Assembly (NCBI RefSeq): GCF_024732245.1
Contig: NZ_CP093845.1
Location: forward strand, 744,001-808,000
Direction of reading: 5' to 3'
Source of the DNA: Dietzia sp. B32
Lineage (GTDB): Bacteria > Actinomycetota > Actinomycetes > Mycobacteriales > Mycobacteriaceae
DNA: 64,000 nucleotides
In this document: positions 17,564-26,797 of the stretch, piece by piece
Numbering within the stretch: the stretch's first letter is position 1
Layout of the letters: every line of letters starts with the position of its first letter
The notes under the pieces: model-generated
Told to the model about the DNA's origin: nothing
Database searches by the model: none
Seen by the model: the letters and a program-made list of their open reading frames with translations, nothing else
Position numbers and translations under genes: made by a program

Positions 17564-19531
17564 TCAGATCTCCGCGCCGAGCCGGTAGCCCTCGGCGATG
17601 GCGTGGCTGATCCGACGGGGCGTGAGCGCGTCGCCGATCACGCTGACGTCGTCCCGGCGTCCCAGCGTCCGGGCGAGGCCGTCCACCGCGACGCGCGGCC
17701 GGTGCCACACCACGAGGTCCGCCTCGAGCGGCGAGACCTCGCCACCGAAGACCGGGACGAGTCGACCCACCTCGTCGTCGTCGTTATCGTCGGCGCCACC
17801 GCCGCCGGCGCCGGGCAGTTCCAGCCCCGTCGCCACGTGGAACCGCGCCCCGGCCGAGCCCAGGCGCCCGAGCATGGGCCCGACGCTCTCTGCCGGCACC
17901 CGGGAGGCGAGTGCGGTGAGCGGGGTGACCACGCGCGTGTCCCAGCCCCGTGCGACCAGGGCCTCGGCCGCGCTGTAGGCGGGCCAGAACCCGTCGCTCT
18001 CGTCGTAGACCACCGCGCGCCCCGGGGCGCCGGGGATCGCGCCGGTGAGGACGTCGTCCACGGTGACGACGGCCGGTCCGCGCCCGCCCGTCGGCGCGGG
18101 GCCGGGGCGGGATCCGGTGGCGACGACGACGTGGTCGGCGGCGTCCACGAGTTCGGCCAGATCGTCGGGCGCGATCTCGGCTCCCAGGTTGACGTCCACC
18201 CGCAGGCGGCGCATCTCCCCGGCGAGGTAATCGATCACGTCGATGATCGTGGCCCGGTGCGGCGAGGCGGCGGCCACCCGCACGGCGCCGCCGAGCTCCG
18301 CCGCGGCCTCGAACAGGGTCACCCGGTGCCCACGTCCCGCGGCCACCCGCGCCGCCTCCAGCCCGGCGGGACCGCCACCGATCACGAAGACGTCCTTGGG
18401 CGAGGCCGCACGGACGCCGACGCCGGGGTGGCGACCGCGGCCGATCTCCGCGTTGACCGCGCAGTGCAGGTGCGGGTCGAACGCCCGGCAGTCCTGGTTG
18501 ATGCCCAGGCAGCCGCGGATCTCGGTGAGCCGGCCCTCGGCCGACTTATTGGGCAACTCGGGATCGGCCAGTAGCGCGCGGGCCATGCCCACCAGATCCG
18601 CCTTGCCGCTGCGGACGACGTGGTCGGCCGTGGCGACGTCGCGGATGCGCTGACCAACCAGCACCGGCAGACCGGTCTCCGCCCGCACGCGGGCCGCCGA
18701 GTCGACGGCGACGGCGTCCGGGTGGGACGCGTCCTTGACGTACTTGCCGCGCGTGCCGTGGGTGATGCTGAAGTAGTCGACCGACCCCGAGTCCGCGAGG
18801 TGGCGGGCGATCCGCACGCAGTCCTCGATGTCCATGCCGCCGGGGATCTCCTCCTCCCCGCTGAGGCGGACGCCCAGGACCATGTGTGCGGGCATCGCGT
18901 CGCGCATCACGGCCACGACCTCGTCGAGGAACCGCATCCGGCCGGCGAACGAGCCGCCGTAGGAATCGGTGCGCAGGTTGGTGGCGGCCGACATGAACTG
19001 GGCGGGCAGGTACCCGTGGGCGGCGTGGATCTCGGCGCCGTCGTACCCGGCACGGGCCAGGTTCGCGGCGGACACCCGCCAGCCGTCGACGATGTCGGCG
19101 ATCTCCTCCACGGACAACTCGTGCGGGGGGTAGGCGTCACGGACGGTCTTCAGCGCGGACGGGGCGCTGGGCGGCGAGTCGGATTCCCCACCGATGAACT
19201 CGCGGCCCAGGTGGACGAGCTGGCCGATGATCTTGGCGCCGTGACGGTGCACCGCCGCCGCCTTGTCGGCCAGCGCGGGGACGACCTCGTCGATGTAGGC
19301 CTCCACGAGCTTGCGCGAGCGCAGCGTGGTGGTGGGGTGCACGACCGTCGCCCCGCCCACGATGAGGCCGACCCCACCCTGCGCCAGGCGCTCGAAGTGG
19401 TCCTGGTCCCCGTGGGTGGGAACGCCGTCGGTGGCCATGCTCGTGCCGGCCGGCAGCGCCACCAGGCGGTTGCGCAGGGTGAGCGGGCCGATCGAGAACG
19501 GGGAGAACGCGGAGGGGAACGGGGTGTCCAC
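17564..19531 (-). CDS. Old-Yellow-Enzyme-type NADH:flavin oxidoreductase (2,4-dienoyl-CoA reductase/BaiCD-like)
   Basis: A 655-aa fusion of an FMN TIM barrel (about 1-340) with an NAD(P)/FAD pyridine-nucleotide domain (GGGPAGLEAARVAAGRG near 375), as in 2,4-dienoyl-CoA reductase and BaiCD/BaiH. It would reduce an enone or dienoyl-CoA. The iron-sulfur region reads GCLGINQDC then HLHC: the family has four cysteines, and the second is isoleucine here, so the 4Fe-4S cluster would be missing a ligand. GTG at 19531 is taken as start, 11 bp after the previous stop. A Gly/Asp-rich insertion (GGGGADDNDDDE) lies near residue 580. Confidence 0.85.
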   Translation of the reverse strand: MDTPFPSAFSPFSIGPLTLRNRLVALPAGTSMATDGVPTHGDQDHFERLAQGGVGLIVGGATVVHPTTTLRSRKLVEAYIDEVVPALADKAAAVHRHGAKIIGQLVHLGREFIGGESDSPPSAPSALKTVRDAYPPHELSVEEIADIVDGWRVSAANLARAGYDGAEIHAAHGYLPAQFMSAATNLRTDSYGGSFAGRMRFLDEVVAVMRDAMPAHMVLGVRLSGEEEIPGGMDIEDCVRIARHLADSGSVDYFSITHGTRGKYVKDASHPDAVAVDSAARVRAETGLPVLVGQRIRDVATADHVVRSGKADLVGMARALLADPELPNKSAEGRLTEIRGCLGINQDCRAFDPHLHCAVNAEIGRGRHPGVGVRAASPKDVFVIGGGPAGLEAARVAAGRGHRVTLFEAAAELGGAVRVAAASPHRATIIDVIDYLAGEMRRLRVDVNLGAEIAPDDLAELVDAADHVVVATGSRPGPAPTGGRGPAVVTVDDVLTGAIPGAPGRAVVYDESDGFWPAYSAAEALVARGWDTRVVTPLTALASRVPAESVGPMLGRLGSAGARFHVATGLELPGAGGGGADDNDDDEVGRLVPVFGGEVSPLEADLVVWHRPRVAVDGLARTLGRRDDVSVIGDALTPRRISHAIAEGYRLGAEI

Positions 19532-19542
19532 GCGGCGGCCCC

Positions 19543-20859
19543 TCAGGCCCCGGCGGCGGCGTCGCCGGCCCGCAACCCGAACACCAACGCGGGGGCCAGG
19601 CCTCCGGCGTAGGCGCGTCGGTAGACGCCACCGGTGTCCGAACCGGCGGCGAGCAGCCCCGGGATCGCCGTGCCGTCCTCGCGCAGGACGGAGGCGTCGG
19701 CACCGATCCGGATCCCCACGAACGGGAACGTCACGGCCGGCGTGGTCTCGATGATGTAGTACGGACCCCGGTCCAGCGGGGCGAAGTCGTACTCGCGCGG
19801 GGGCACGACCTTCTGGCCGGTCTCGTTGACGCGGCGGATCCCCTCGGCGATCTTCGCGCCGTCGTATCCCCACTCCTCGGGCAGGTACTCGAACTCCTCC
19901 AGCGACTCCGCCAGACCGCAGCGCCCACCGCGCTTGGAGGCCTCGGTGTACTTGTCCACGGCGACCGCGCCCTCGACATAGGAGCCACAGATCCAGTCGC
20001 GGTAGACGCGCTCGTCCGCGATCAGCAGGCCGCGTGCCTCGAGCTGCTCCATCAGCGCCATCGCGGTGAGGTGGTCCCCCTGGGTCTCGTCGACGAACCG
20101 CTCGCCGTGGAGGTTGAACAGGAGGGCGTGCTCGGAGTAGTACAGGGACAGGCCGACGTAGTCGCCGGAGTCGCGGAACGGCAGGCCCGACGGGATGAGG
20201 TGGCCGTAGAAGCCGGCGTCGGGCAGGCCGATCGCGGCGTCGACCGACTCGGCGAGCGCCAGTCCGCCGCCGTCACTGTGGGGGTTGGACCGCAGCGGGA
20301 ACGACGAGGCCAGGGGATGCAGGTGCTTCTCGACCAGCTCGGTGTTCGCCTGGAACCCGCCGGTGGCGAGCAGGACGTGGCCGGCCCGGATCTCGCGGGA
20401 TCCGCCGTCGGCGGACCGGACCGTCGCCCCCACCACCGCCCCGTCGGAGGTGAGCAGGCCCTCCACCGTCGTCCGCGTGTGGATCTCTCCCCCGGCCGCC
20501 TTCACCTCCCGGGCGCAGGCGTCGAGGTACTGGTTGGTGTCGAAGGCGTGGCCGATCCCGTAGCGCAGGACCGGGACGCCGTCGGCGCACTCGACCCCGC
20601 GGCCGCGGATCCAGTCGAGCCCGGCCGGGAAGTCGTCGACCACCGCGTTGCGCAGGTCCTCCTCCCCGTGGGGGTTGATCTCGGCCATGATCTGCCGGGT
20701 GGGCGCGGTCCAGGCATATCCTGCGAATCGCGCGGATCCGCCGATCTCCCCGGCCTTCTCGATCACGACCACACGGGCGCCGCGGGACGTCGCCCGCGCG
20801 GCGGCGGTGAGGCCGGCCATGCCGGCCCCGATGACGAGAAGATCGACGGCGTTATCCAT
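19543..20859 (-). CDS. FAD-dependent oxidoreductase (3-ketosteroid dehydrogenase/fumarate reductase flavoprotein superfamily)
   Basis: Flavoprotein of 438 aa with an N-terminal dinucleotide fold (VIGAGMAGLTAAARA, EKAGEIGGSARFAG) and a C-terminal FAD-closing motif (GLLAAGSDTGGVYRRAYAGG). This superfamily desaturates 3-keto compounds next to the carbonyl, or reduces enones. Together with the adjacent OYE-type reductase it suggests redox chemistry on a cyclic ketone or enone. ATG at 20859 follows a GGGAG; the ATG 13 codons upstream is less likely. First gene of its operon, with an operator 53 bp upstream. Confidence 0.85.
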   Translation of the reverse strand: MDNAVDLLVIGAGMAGLTAAARATSRGARVVVIEKAGEIGGSARFAGYAWTAPTRQIMAEINPHGEEDLRNAVVDDFPAGLDWIRGRGVECADGVPVLRYGIGHAFDTNQYLDACAREVKAAGGEIHTRTTVEGLLTSDGAVVGATVRSADGGSREIRAGHVLLATGGFQANTELVEKHLHPLASSFPLRSNPHSDGGGLALAESVDAAIGLPDAGFYGHLIPSGLPFRDSGDYVGLSLYYSEHALLFNLHGERFVDETQGDHLTAMALMEQLEARGLLIADERVYRDWICGSYVEGAVAVDKYTEASKRGGRCGLAESLEEFEYLPEEWGYDGAKIAEGIRRVNETGQKVVPPREYDFAPLDRGPYYIIETTPAVTFPFVGIRIGADASVLREDGTAIPGLLAAGSDTGGVYRRAYAGGLAPALVFGLRAGDAAAGA

Positions 20860-20911
20860 GGGCACTCCCGGTTGCATCGTGACTGTGACGGTCCCCACCC
20901 TAGCACCAACC

Positions 20912-20924
20912 TGAAGTCAGTTCA
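20912..20924. promoter_or_regulatory. TGAA-N5-TTCA operator, site F
   Basis: TGAAGTCAGTTCA, exact in the outer half-sites, 53 bp upstream of the FAD-oxidoreductase start and 21 bp beyond the stop of the MFS gene. Confidence 0.55.
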
Positions 20925-20944
20925 CTTTGTTTCCCGCGTGGGGG

Positions 20945-22591
20945 TCAACGGTTTCTCGCATCCACCGCGGTGAGCCGGGGGCCGGAGACCGAGTCGGCCA
21001 GGGACGCGACCCGCAGACGCAGCCGGGTCTCCGGAACCGTCAGTCGATCGCTCTCCTGCTCGGTGAACTCGGCGACGCCGCTGACGACGTAGGTCTCCAC
21101 CAGGAGCGACGGATCGGTCCGGTCGCACTCGAGACGCCAGCGGCGGCCCCCCAGGCGCAACCGCGACCGACGCAGGTCCCTCATCGCCGCCCGGAACTCG
21201 GCCTCCCCCGCCGGCGGGACGCGGTACTCGTACGTCACGAGGACCCGGTGCGACGCCGCGGCGCCGGTCGCGGGCGTCCCGGACTCCGGGGAGCCGAGCC
21301 CCGGCGGCGTGGTGACGCCGTCTCCGGCGGCGAGCACGGGTTCGATCCCGGACTCCGCGCCCAGGCCGATCACCGCCAGGGAGACGCAACTCAGCGTCAT
21401 GATCGCGGCGGCGGCGAGCAGTGCACCCTGCAGCCCGATCGCGTCCGTCACCACGCCCCACAACAGCGACCCCACCGCCTGGGTGCCCTGGAAGATGAGC
21501 AAAATGAACGCGATCAGCCGGGGCCGGACCCAGTCGGGGAAGAACTGATGCCCCATCGACATCCAGGTGCTCTGCACACTCACCCACGCCGCGCCGGCGA
21601 AGAGCATCGCCACGGCGACCAACGCGGTCGAGGTCGACAGCGCGAGAACCGCCAGGGCGAGGCCGTAGACCAGCGCCCCGATCGCGGCGAACACCGTGAC
21701 GCGCAGGCGGCGCCGGAGCCCGCCGAACCCCACCACCGCGACGACGGCGCCGGCCCCGATCAGGGCCATGATCGCGCCGAAGCCTGCTGATGACATGCCC
21801 AACCGCTCGTGCACCGCCAGCGAGATCAGGGCCCACAAGGCGCTTGACGGGATGCCGAAGAGGAACAGTTGGAACAGCAGGCGTGTGGTCCACGCGGAGT
21901 AGGTGACGAAGCGCAGGGCCCCGACCAGCTCCGGCAGGATCGGCCGGCGGGGTGCCGTCCGGTCGGGGGAACCCCGCTCCCGCAGCCACAGGGCCAGGCA
22001 GCAGCCCGCGGACAGGACGGCGACCACGGCGAAAGTCCACGCGGCACCGACCACTCCCAGCCCGATCCCGGCGAGGAGCGGCCCGACGGACCGGGCCGTG
22101 TTGAACACGGCTCCGTCGACCAGCGCGGCGGTGGGGATGAGACGCCGGTCCACGGTCTCGGGCAGCAGCGACTGCCAGGACACGCCCACCGCGACCAGCG
22201 CCACCCCCACGAGGACCACCGTGACGATCATGGGCGCGGAGCCGTCGGCGCCCGTCACGGTGAGGACGAGCGCGGTGAGCGCCGCGAGGGTGGACAACGC
22301 GGTGGCCCCGGCCATGAGCCGGGTCCTGGAGGCGTGGCCCGCGACCACTCCCAGTGGGAGCGCCAGGACGAGGAACGGCACCGCCATGGCGGCGGGGGCG
22401 AGCGAGATCACCGACGCCGGCTCCCCGCGCTCGGTGAGCACCCACTGCACCGACACGACGTGGATCCACACCGCGACGGCGTTGGCCAGCTGCACGGGCA
22501 TGAGCGCCCGGAAGGCACGCTCGCGCCAGAGCGCCGAGGCAGGGGATGTGGCCGGGTGCGGCGGCGGAGCGCCGGGCCCGGAACTCACCAT
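20945..22591 (-). CDS. MFS transporter of the MFS_3 (EntS-like) type with C-terminal soluble domain
   Basis: Protein of 548 aa: roughly 12 transmembrane helices in residues 30-430 and a ~95-aa soluble C-terminal domain (VTYEYRVPPAGEAEFR) of the kind found in MFS_3 family exporters. It is expected to export a pathway intermediate or toxic substrate; import cannot be excluded. ATG at 22591 overlaps the nitroreductase stop by 7 nt. Operon: acyl-CoA dehydrogenase, nitroreductase, this gene. Confidence 0.85.
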   Translation of the reverse strand: MVSSGPGAPPPHPATSPASALWRERAFRALMPVQLANAVAVWIHVVSVQWVLTERGEPASVISLAPAAMAVPFLVLALPLGVVAGHASRTRLMAGATALSTLAALTALVLTVTGADGSAPMIVTVVLVGVALVAVGVSWQSLLPETVDRRLIPTAALVDGAVFNTARSVGPLLAGIGLGVVGAAWTFAVVAVLSAGCCLALWLRERGSPDRTAPRRPILPELVGALRFVTYSAWTTRLLFQLFLFGIPSSALWALISLAVHERLGMSSAGFGAIMALIGAGAVVAVVGFGGLRRRLRVTVFAAIGALVYGLALAVLALSTSTALVAVAMLFAGAAWVSVQSTWMSMGHQFFPDWVRPRLIAFILLIFQGTQAVGSLLWGVVTDAIGLQGALLAAAAIMTLSCVSLAVIGLGAESGIEPVLAAGDGVTTPPGLGSPESGTPATGAAASHRVLVTYEYRVPPAGEAEFRAAMRDLRRSRLRLGGRRWRLECDRTDPSLLVETYVVSGVAEFTEQESDRLTVPETRLRLRVASLADSVSGPRLTAVDARNR

Positions 22592-23271
22592 GTGTCCCAG
22601 TGGATGAACTCCTCCGCCGGGGGCCGCCACGCCTGCTTGAACGCGGTACCCGTGTGATGGGCGACGGGGATCATGCACACCTGCTCGACCACCGCCGGGT
22701 CGATTCCTGCGATCCGTGCGACCTCGGCCTCCCGGCCCAGCGTCATCCCGGTCCAACAGGTCCCCAGTCCGCGGAGGCGGGCGGCGAGCATGAAGTTCCA
22801 CACGGTCGGGTAGACGGTCCCCAGGCGATGCTTGGCCGCCAGCACGTCCCCGTCCGCGAGCCGCGGCGTCAGACACGGGATCACGATGGCCGGCACTCGC
22901 GACATCACGGTCGCGAGATGCTCGGCCGAGTCCCGGGTACGACGGCTCTGGGCCGCGTGTCGGGGGTCGGGATCGACGCGGTTGAACAGTCCGGCCTCGC
23001 TGGTGCGGTAGAACCGGTCGAACTCCTCCCGGTAGATCGCGCCGATGGCCGCGATCCGGTCCGGGTCGCGCACGATCACGAACTCGGTGCGCATGAGGTT
23101 CGACCCCTGTGGCGCCTGGAGAGCGTCGGCCACACAGTCCCTGAGTAAATCGGGTTCGACGTCACGGTCCAGGTCGAGCCGCAGACGGACGGCCCGGGTC
23201 GTGGTGATGAGTTCGTGCGCGCCGATGTGCTCCAGCGCGCTCCCGCTCGTGTCCGCGGGCCCGGCCGCCAC
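22585..23271 (-). CDS. nitroreductase-family flavoprotein
   Basis: FMN-dependent nitroreductase-fold protein of 228 aa, starting with GTG at 23271. The N-terminal RAVRLRLDL region, a SNLMRTEF FMN-contact segment, WNFMLAARLRGLGTCWTG and a final HWDTW fit the family. In a catabolic locus these enzymes often reduce enones, quinones or flavin rather than nitro groups. Only 3 bp separate it from the upstream dehydrogenase stop, so the two are co-transcribed. Confidence 0.82.
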   Translation of the reverse strand: MAAGPADTSGSALEHIGAHELITTTRAVRLRLDLDRDVEPDLLRDCVADALQAPQGSNLMRTEFVIVRDPDRIAAIGAIYREEFDRFYRTSEAGLFNRVDPDPRHAAQSRRTRDSAEHLATVMSRVPAIVIPCLTPRLADGDVLAAKHRLGTVYPTVWNFMLAARLRGLGTCWTGMTLGREAEVARIAGIDPAVVEQVCMIPVAHHTGTAFKQAWRPPAEEFIHWDTW

Positions 23272-23274
23272 GAC

Positions 23275-24396
23275 TCAGACCCCGACCAGGTCGGCGACGG
23301 CGCGGCGGGCCTCCCGGCCCCCTCCGAACGCCCCCTCGTCCCCGAGGACGCGACGCAGGTAGAAGTGGGCGGAGTGTTCCCAGGTGAAGCCGATCCCGCC
23401 GTGCAGTTGGATGGCCTCGTAGGCGCTGCGGGTGGCGGCGTCGGCGCACACGGAGGAGGCGACGGCCACCGCGATCTCGGCATCGGGGGCGTCGGGCTCG
23501 TCGAGGATCGCCATCGCGTACATCGCGGCGGCGCGGGCCCGCTCGCGGTCGACCAGCATGTCGGCGAGCCGGTGTTTGATGGCCTGGAACGACCCGATGG
23601 TCCGGCCGAACTGCTGACGCTGCTGCACGTAGGCGACCGTGGCGTCCACCAGATGTGAGGCGATCCCGGCGTGCTCGGCCGCGAGGGCCGCGGACTGAAC
23701 GCGTCGGAGTTCGGCGAGCACCTCCCCGAGCCGCTGCGGACCCACGATGACTCGTGCTGGTGCGCCCGCGAGGTCCACGTCGGCCCGCCGTCGGGTGAGG
23801 TCCATGACCTCCCTGGGGTGACGGGAGGCGTCAGCGAGGTCGATCACCGCGAGGACGTCGGAACCGTTGTCGGTGGCGACGACGACGAGGTGGTCGGCCG
23901 CGGCACCCCAGAGCACCCCCTCGATCTTCTGCTCGGCTCCCACCCCGCCGTCGCCGTCGAGGGCCACGGTCGCGTCGAGCGCCACCGCGAGGGTGGCCCG
24001 CCCAGCGATGACGTCCCCGAGCAGCCCGGAGATCGCGTCGGTGTCGTCCGCCCGGACCAGGGCCCGGCACCCGACCACCGCGCTGGCGAGGATCGGCTCG
24101 GGCAGCAGTGCGGCACCGGTCTCCTCGAGCACCACCCCGAGGTCGCCGAAGCCGAACCCGTGCCCGCCGAGCTCCTCGGGGACCGCCAGGGCGGAGATCT
24201 CCAGCTCGTCGTTGAGGGTGGCCCACCTGGCCCGGGAGAAACCGGGGTCCGTCTCGGTCGAGGTACGCACCTGCTCGTGGGTGGCGTGGCGAGCGACGAA
24301 CTGGGCGATGACAGACCTCAGCTCCTCCCGTTCCTCGGAGGGGAGGATGATCGAGGGATCAGCTTCTGGCTGGGCCGTCCGACGGTGCTGGGTCAC
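23275..24396 (-). CDS. acyl-CoA dehydrogenase, heteromeric-subunit type
   Basis: A 373-aa acyl-CoA dehydrogenase starting with GTG at 24396 after GGAGG. The C-terminal motif LHGGIGFTWEHSAHFYLRR is typical of actinobacterial FadE proteins of steroid-type pathways, several of which function as alpha2beta2 heteromers. The central FAD/substrate region is weakly conserved, in keeping with a non-classical subunit. No partner dehydrogenase is adjacent. It heads a three-gene operon with an operator 25 bp upstream and is divergent from the NTF2-like pair. Confidence 0.85.
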   Translation of the reverse strand: MTQHRRTAQPEADPSIILPSEEREELRSVIAQFVARHATHEQVRTSTETDPGFSRARWATLNDELEISALAVPEELGGHGFGFGDLGVVLEETGAALLPEPILASAVVGCRALVRADDTDAISGLLGDVIAGRATLAVALDATVALDGDGGVGAEQKIEGVLWGAAADHLVVVATDNGSDVLAVIDLADASRHPREVMDLTRRRADVDLAGAPARVIVGPQRLGEVLAELRRVQSAALAAEHAGIASHLVDATVAYVQQRQQFGRTIGSFQAIKHRLADMLVDRERARAAAMYAMAILDEPDAPDAEIAVAVASSVCADAATRSAYEAIQLHGGIGFTWEHSAHFYLRRVLGDEGAFGGGREARRAVADLVGV

Positions 24397-24421
24397 GGGG
24401 TTCCTCCACTTACGCTGCAAT

Positions 24422-24434
24422 TGAGCCGAGTTCA
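24422..24434. promoter_or_regulatory. TGAA-N5-TTCA operator, site G
   Basis: TGAGCCGAGTTCA, extended to an outer AGTTCA arm. It lies 25 bp upstream of the acyl-CoA dehydrogenase start in the 117-bp divergent region shared with site H. Confidence 0.55.
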
Positions 24435-24496
24435 GTTCATCCCATGACAGCACGGTGAGCCGCGTCACGCAAGCCCCTTGAAAACCGGGCGCCAAC

Positions 24497-24509
24497 TGAA
24501 CTAAGTTCG
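24497..24509. promoter_or_regulatory. TGAA-N5-TTCA operator, site H, overlapping promoter
   Basis: TGAACTAAGTTCG ends 4 bp before the ATG of the first NTF2-like gene. A candidate promoter TTGAAA-18 bp-TAAGTT has its -10 inside the operator, so the leader would be very short and binding would directly occlude RNA polymerase. Confidence 0.55.
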
Positions 24510-24513
24510 ATTC

Positions 24514-24891
24514 ATGTCGCTGACCGAATCCACGCTCGTCTCCTATTACGCGAAGATCGACGCGGGCGACCTCGACGGGGGGCTGGAACTCCTGGCGCCC
24601 GGGGTCTCGTTCGCCATCATCCTCCCCGGCGCCGCTGTCCGTGGCGAGAACCGACAGGGGGTACGCGAGTACCTCGAGGGCCGGGGCCCGGTGGATCGTC
24701 GCCACGTCCCCACCCACGCGACCCGTGAGGGTGAACTCGAGTTCGTCTACGGGGCGGTCGTCGAGGACGGGGTGACCATCACCGGGCACTTCCTGGCCTC
24801 CGCGAGGATCGGCGACGACGGACTGATCGCCGGGTACCAGGTCGCCTTCGACCCGGAGCTCGGGCTCGTCTCCCCCACCCTCGACCGATGA
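24514..24891 (+). CDS. NTF2-like (SnoaL-type) small protein
   Basis: A 125-aa protein with the NTF2-like pattern: an N-terminal helix ending YYAKIDAGDLDGGLELLAPG, then strands containing GREYLEG-like and FVYGAVVEDG segments. The fold is shared by ketosteroid isomerases, limonene-epoxide hydrolases and polyketide cyclases, but no catalytic set can be assigned. First of two plus-strand genes divergent from the dehydrogenase operon; no separate ribosome-binding site is visible because the operator occupies the leader. Confidence 0.75.
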   Translation: MSLTESTLVSYYAKIDAGDLDGGLELLAPGVSFAIILPGAAVRGENRQGVREYLEGRGPVDRRHVPTHATREGELEFVYGAVVEDGVTITGHFLASARIGDDGLIAGYQVAFDPELGLVSPTLDR

Positions 24892-25274
24892 ACGGAGCAC
24901 CACCCATGTCCACCGACACCCCCCTGCTGCACGCCTGGTTCGAGATCATGGACTCGGACGACCCCGACCGGGTGCTCGACCACATCACCGACGACTTCCA
25001 GCTGTCCATCCTCTTCTCCAAGGGCGAGTCCGCGGCCGAGTTCGACGGTGACCGCGCCGGTCTGGTGGTCTACCTCGAGCAGCGTGAGAAGAGCGTCCTG
25101 ACGCACCACATCCTCAGCGGCACCCGCGTCGGGGACACCGAGCTGTGCCTCGGGGAGACCCGCAGGGACGGCGAGTTCGAGGCGAGCTTCAACGCCAGCG
25201 CCCAGCTCACCGAGGGCGACAAGGTCCGGCGCCTGCTCATCTGCCGCAGCCCCAAGGTCCGCTTCACCGACTGA
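24888..25274 (+). CDS. NTF2-like (SnoaL-type) small protein
   Basis: A 128-aa NTF2-like protein (LHAWFEIMDSDDPDRVLDHI at the N-terminus, FEASFNASAQLTEGDKVRRL near the end). The ATG at 24888 overlaps the previous stop (ATGA); ATG 24906, six codons further and preceded by GGAGC, is an equally good start. Probably forms a homodimer or a heterodimer with the preceding NTF2-like protein. The function is unknown; an isomerase, hydrolase or binding role is possible. Confidence 0.75.
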   Translation: MNGAPPMSTDTPLLHAWFEIMDSDDPDRVLDHITDDFQLSILFSKGESAAEFDGDRAGLVVYLEQREKSVLTHHILSGTRVGDTELCLGETRRDGEFEASFNASAQLTEGDKVRRLLICRSPKVRFTD

Positions 25275-25305
25275 ATCACCGCCACCGGGTCACCCCCGGG
25301 ACGGC

Positions 25306-25338
25306 AGAAACCCCCGCAGCCGGGCTGCGGGGGTTTCT
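25306..25338. terminator. bidirectional terminator
   Basis: Perfect 15-bp stem AGAAACCCCCGCAGC with a 3-nt loop and A/T-rich outer ends (AGAAA...TTTCT), serving the convergent NTF2-like pair and glyA. Confidence 0.9.
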
Positions 25339-25356
25339 CGTCTACGCGGGGGCGCG

Positions 25357-26661
25357 TCAGCCCAGGATCTTCCAGTCCTCGAGCCCCTCGTACAGCGGCT
25401 TCGACGCGGCCAGCGCGGACACGCGCTCGCGCAGGGCGGTGACGTCCGCACCCGAGCCCGCGGCCAGCGCGGTGCCGATGATGTCCGCGACCTCACGGAA
25501 GTCGGCGGTCTCGAACCCGCGGGTGGCCAGCGCGGGCGTGCCGATCCGCAGGCCCGAGGTCACCATCGGCGGACGCGGGTCGAACGGCACCGCGTTGCGG
25601 TTCACCGTGATGCCCACCTCGTGGAGGAGGTCCTCTGCCTGCTGGCCGTCGAGCTGGGAGTCGCGGAGGTCGACCAGCACCAGGTGAACGTCGGTGCCGC
25701 CGGTGAGCACGGAGACGCCGGCGTCACGGCAGTCCTGGGCGGTCAGCCGCTCGGCGAGGATCGCGGCGCCCTCGAGGGTGCGCTGCTGACGCTCGCGGAA
25801 CTGCTCGGTCCCGGCGATCTTCATCGCGGTCGCCTTGGCGGCGATCGCGTGCATGAGCGGGCCGCCCTGCTGGCCCGGGAACACCGACGAGTTGAGCTTC
25901 TTGAACAGGTCGAGGTCGTTGGTGAGGATCATGCCCGAGCGCGGCCCGCCGAGCGTCTTGTGCACGGTGGTGGACACGACGTCGGCGTGCGGGACGGGGC
26001 TCGGGTGCAGGCCGGCGGCCACGAGGCCGGCGAAGTGGGCCATGTCCACCCACAGCTTGGCGCCGACCTCGTCGGCGATCTCGCGGAACTTGGCGAAATC
26101 CAGGGTCCGCGGGTAGGCCGACCAGCCGGCGATGATGACATCCGGCTTCTCCGCCAGCGCCATCTCACGGACGGTGTCCATGTTGACCTGCATGGTCTCC
26201 GGGTCCACCTCGTAGGCGGCGACCTCGTAGAGCTGGCCGGAGAAGTTGAGCTTCATCCCGTGCGTGAGGTGCCCACCGTGAGCCAGCGACAGGCCCATGA
26301 TCTTGGAGCCCGGCTTCGCGAGCGCCATGAGCACCGCGGCGTTGGCCTGGGCGCCCGCGTGGGGCTGGACGTTCGCGTACTTGGCGCCGAAGACCTCCTT
26401 GGCGCGGTCCCGCGCGAGGTTCTCCACCACGTCGACGTGCTCGCACCCGCCGTAGTAGCGCCGGCCCGGGTAGCCCTCGGCGTATTTGTTCGTGAGCACG
26501 GAACCCTGCGCCTGCAGGACCGAGCGCGGCACGAAGTTCTCCGACGCGATCATCTCGAGCGTGTCTCGCTGTCGTGCGAGCTCGCCGGCCATCGCCTCGG
26601 CGACCTCCGGATCGAGCTCGGACAGGGAGGCAGTGAACACGTCGGTGTTCGGGTCGGTCAT
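25357..26661 (-). CDS. glyA: serine hydroxymethyltransferase
   Basis: PLP enzyme of 434 aa converting serine and tetrahydrofolate to glycine and methylenetetrahydrofolate. The PLP lysine is in [13 protein letters not shown] near 235, with the substrate-binding IASENFVP near 40 and [13 protein letters not shown] near 60. Full length. Divergent from coaA over a 136-bp region, the same glyA-coaA neighbourhood as Rv1093-Rv1092c. A TAGACT (-10-like, complement of 26736-26741) may be its promoter. Confidence 0.97.
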   Translation of the reverse strand: MTDPNTDVFTASLSELDPEVAEAMAGELARQRDTLEMIASENFVPRSVLQAQGSVLTNKYAEGYPGRRYYGGCEHVDVVENLARDRAKEVFGAKYANVQPHAGAQANAAVLMALAKPGSKIMGLSLAHGGHLTHGMKLNFSGQLYEVAAYEVDPETMQVNMDTVREMALAEKPDVIIAGWSAYPRTLDFAKFREIADEVGAKLWVDMAHFAGLVAAGLHPSPVPHADVVSTTVHKTLGGPRSGMILTNDLDLFKKLNSSVFPGQQGGPLMHAIAAKATAMKIAGTEQFRERQQRTLEGAAILAERLTAQDCRDAGVSVLTGGTDVHLVLVDLRDSQLDGQQAEDLLHEVGITVNRNAVPFDPRPPMVTSGLRIGTPALATRGFETADFREVADIIGTALAAGSGADVTALRERVSALAASKPLYEGLEDWKILG

Positions 26662-26783
26662 CGTTGCTCCTCGCGCGTGGGCTTCTCACTGCGTACGAAT
26701 CGTGTGGGGCCACGGCTCGTCTCGTCGTCGTCGTCAGTCTAGTGCCACGCCACCCTGACACCCCCTCCCCCGTGGCCACCTGC

Positions 26784-26789
26784 CACAAT
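26784..26789 (+). promoter_or_regulatory. candidate extended -10 of coaA
   Basis: CACAAT preceded by TGC, ending 8 bp before the GTG start of coaA. If used, transcription would begin at or next to the GTG and the mRNA would be leaderless, common in actinobacteria. No convincing -35 and no Shine-Dalgarno sequence are seen. Confidence 0.4.
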
Positions 26790-26797
26790 CGGGAACC

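Noticed and set aside
1-25300. Steroid regulon controlled by KstR or KstR2
   Set aside because: The shared palindrome TGAA-N5-TTCA does not match the KstR or KstR2 operators as I know them, and key steroid ring-cleavage genes are absent.
26667-26760. glyA upstream GTC-repeat (GTCGTCGTC) as a regulatory repeat
   Set aside because: Only a few units in a GC-rich divergent promoter region; no symmetry or conservation argument available.
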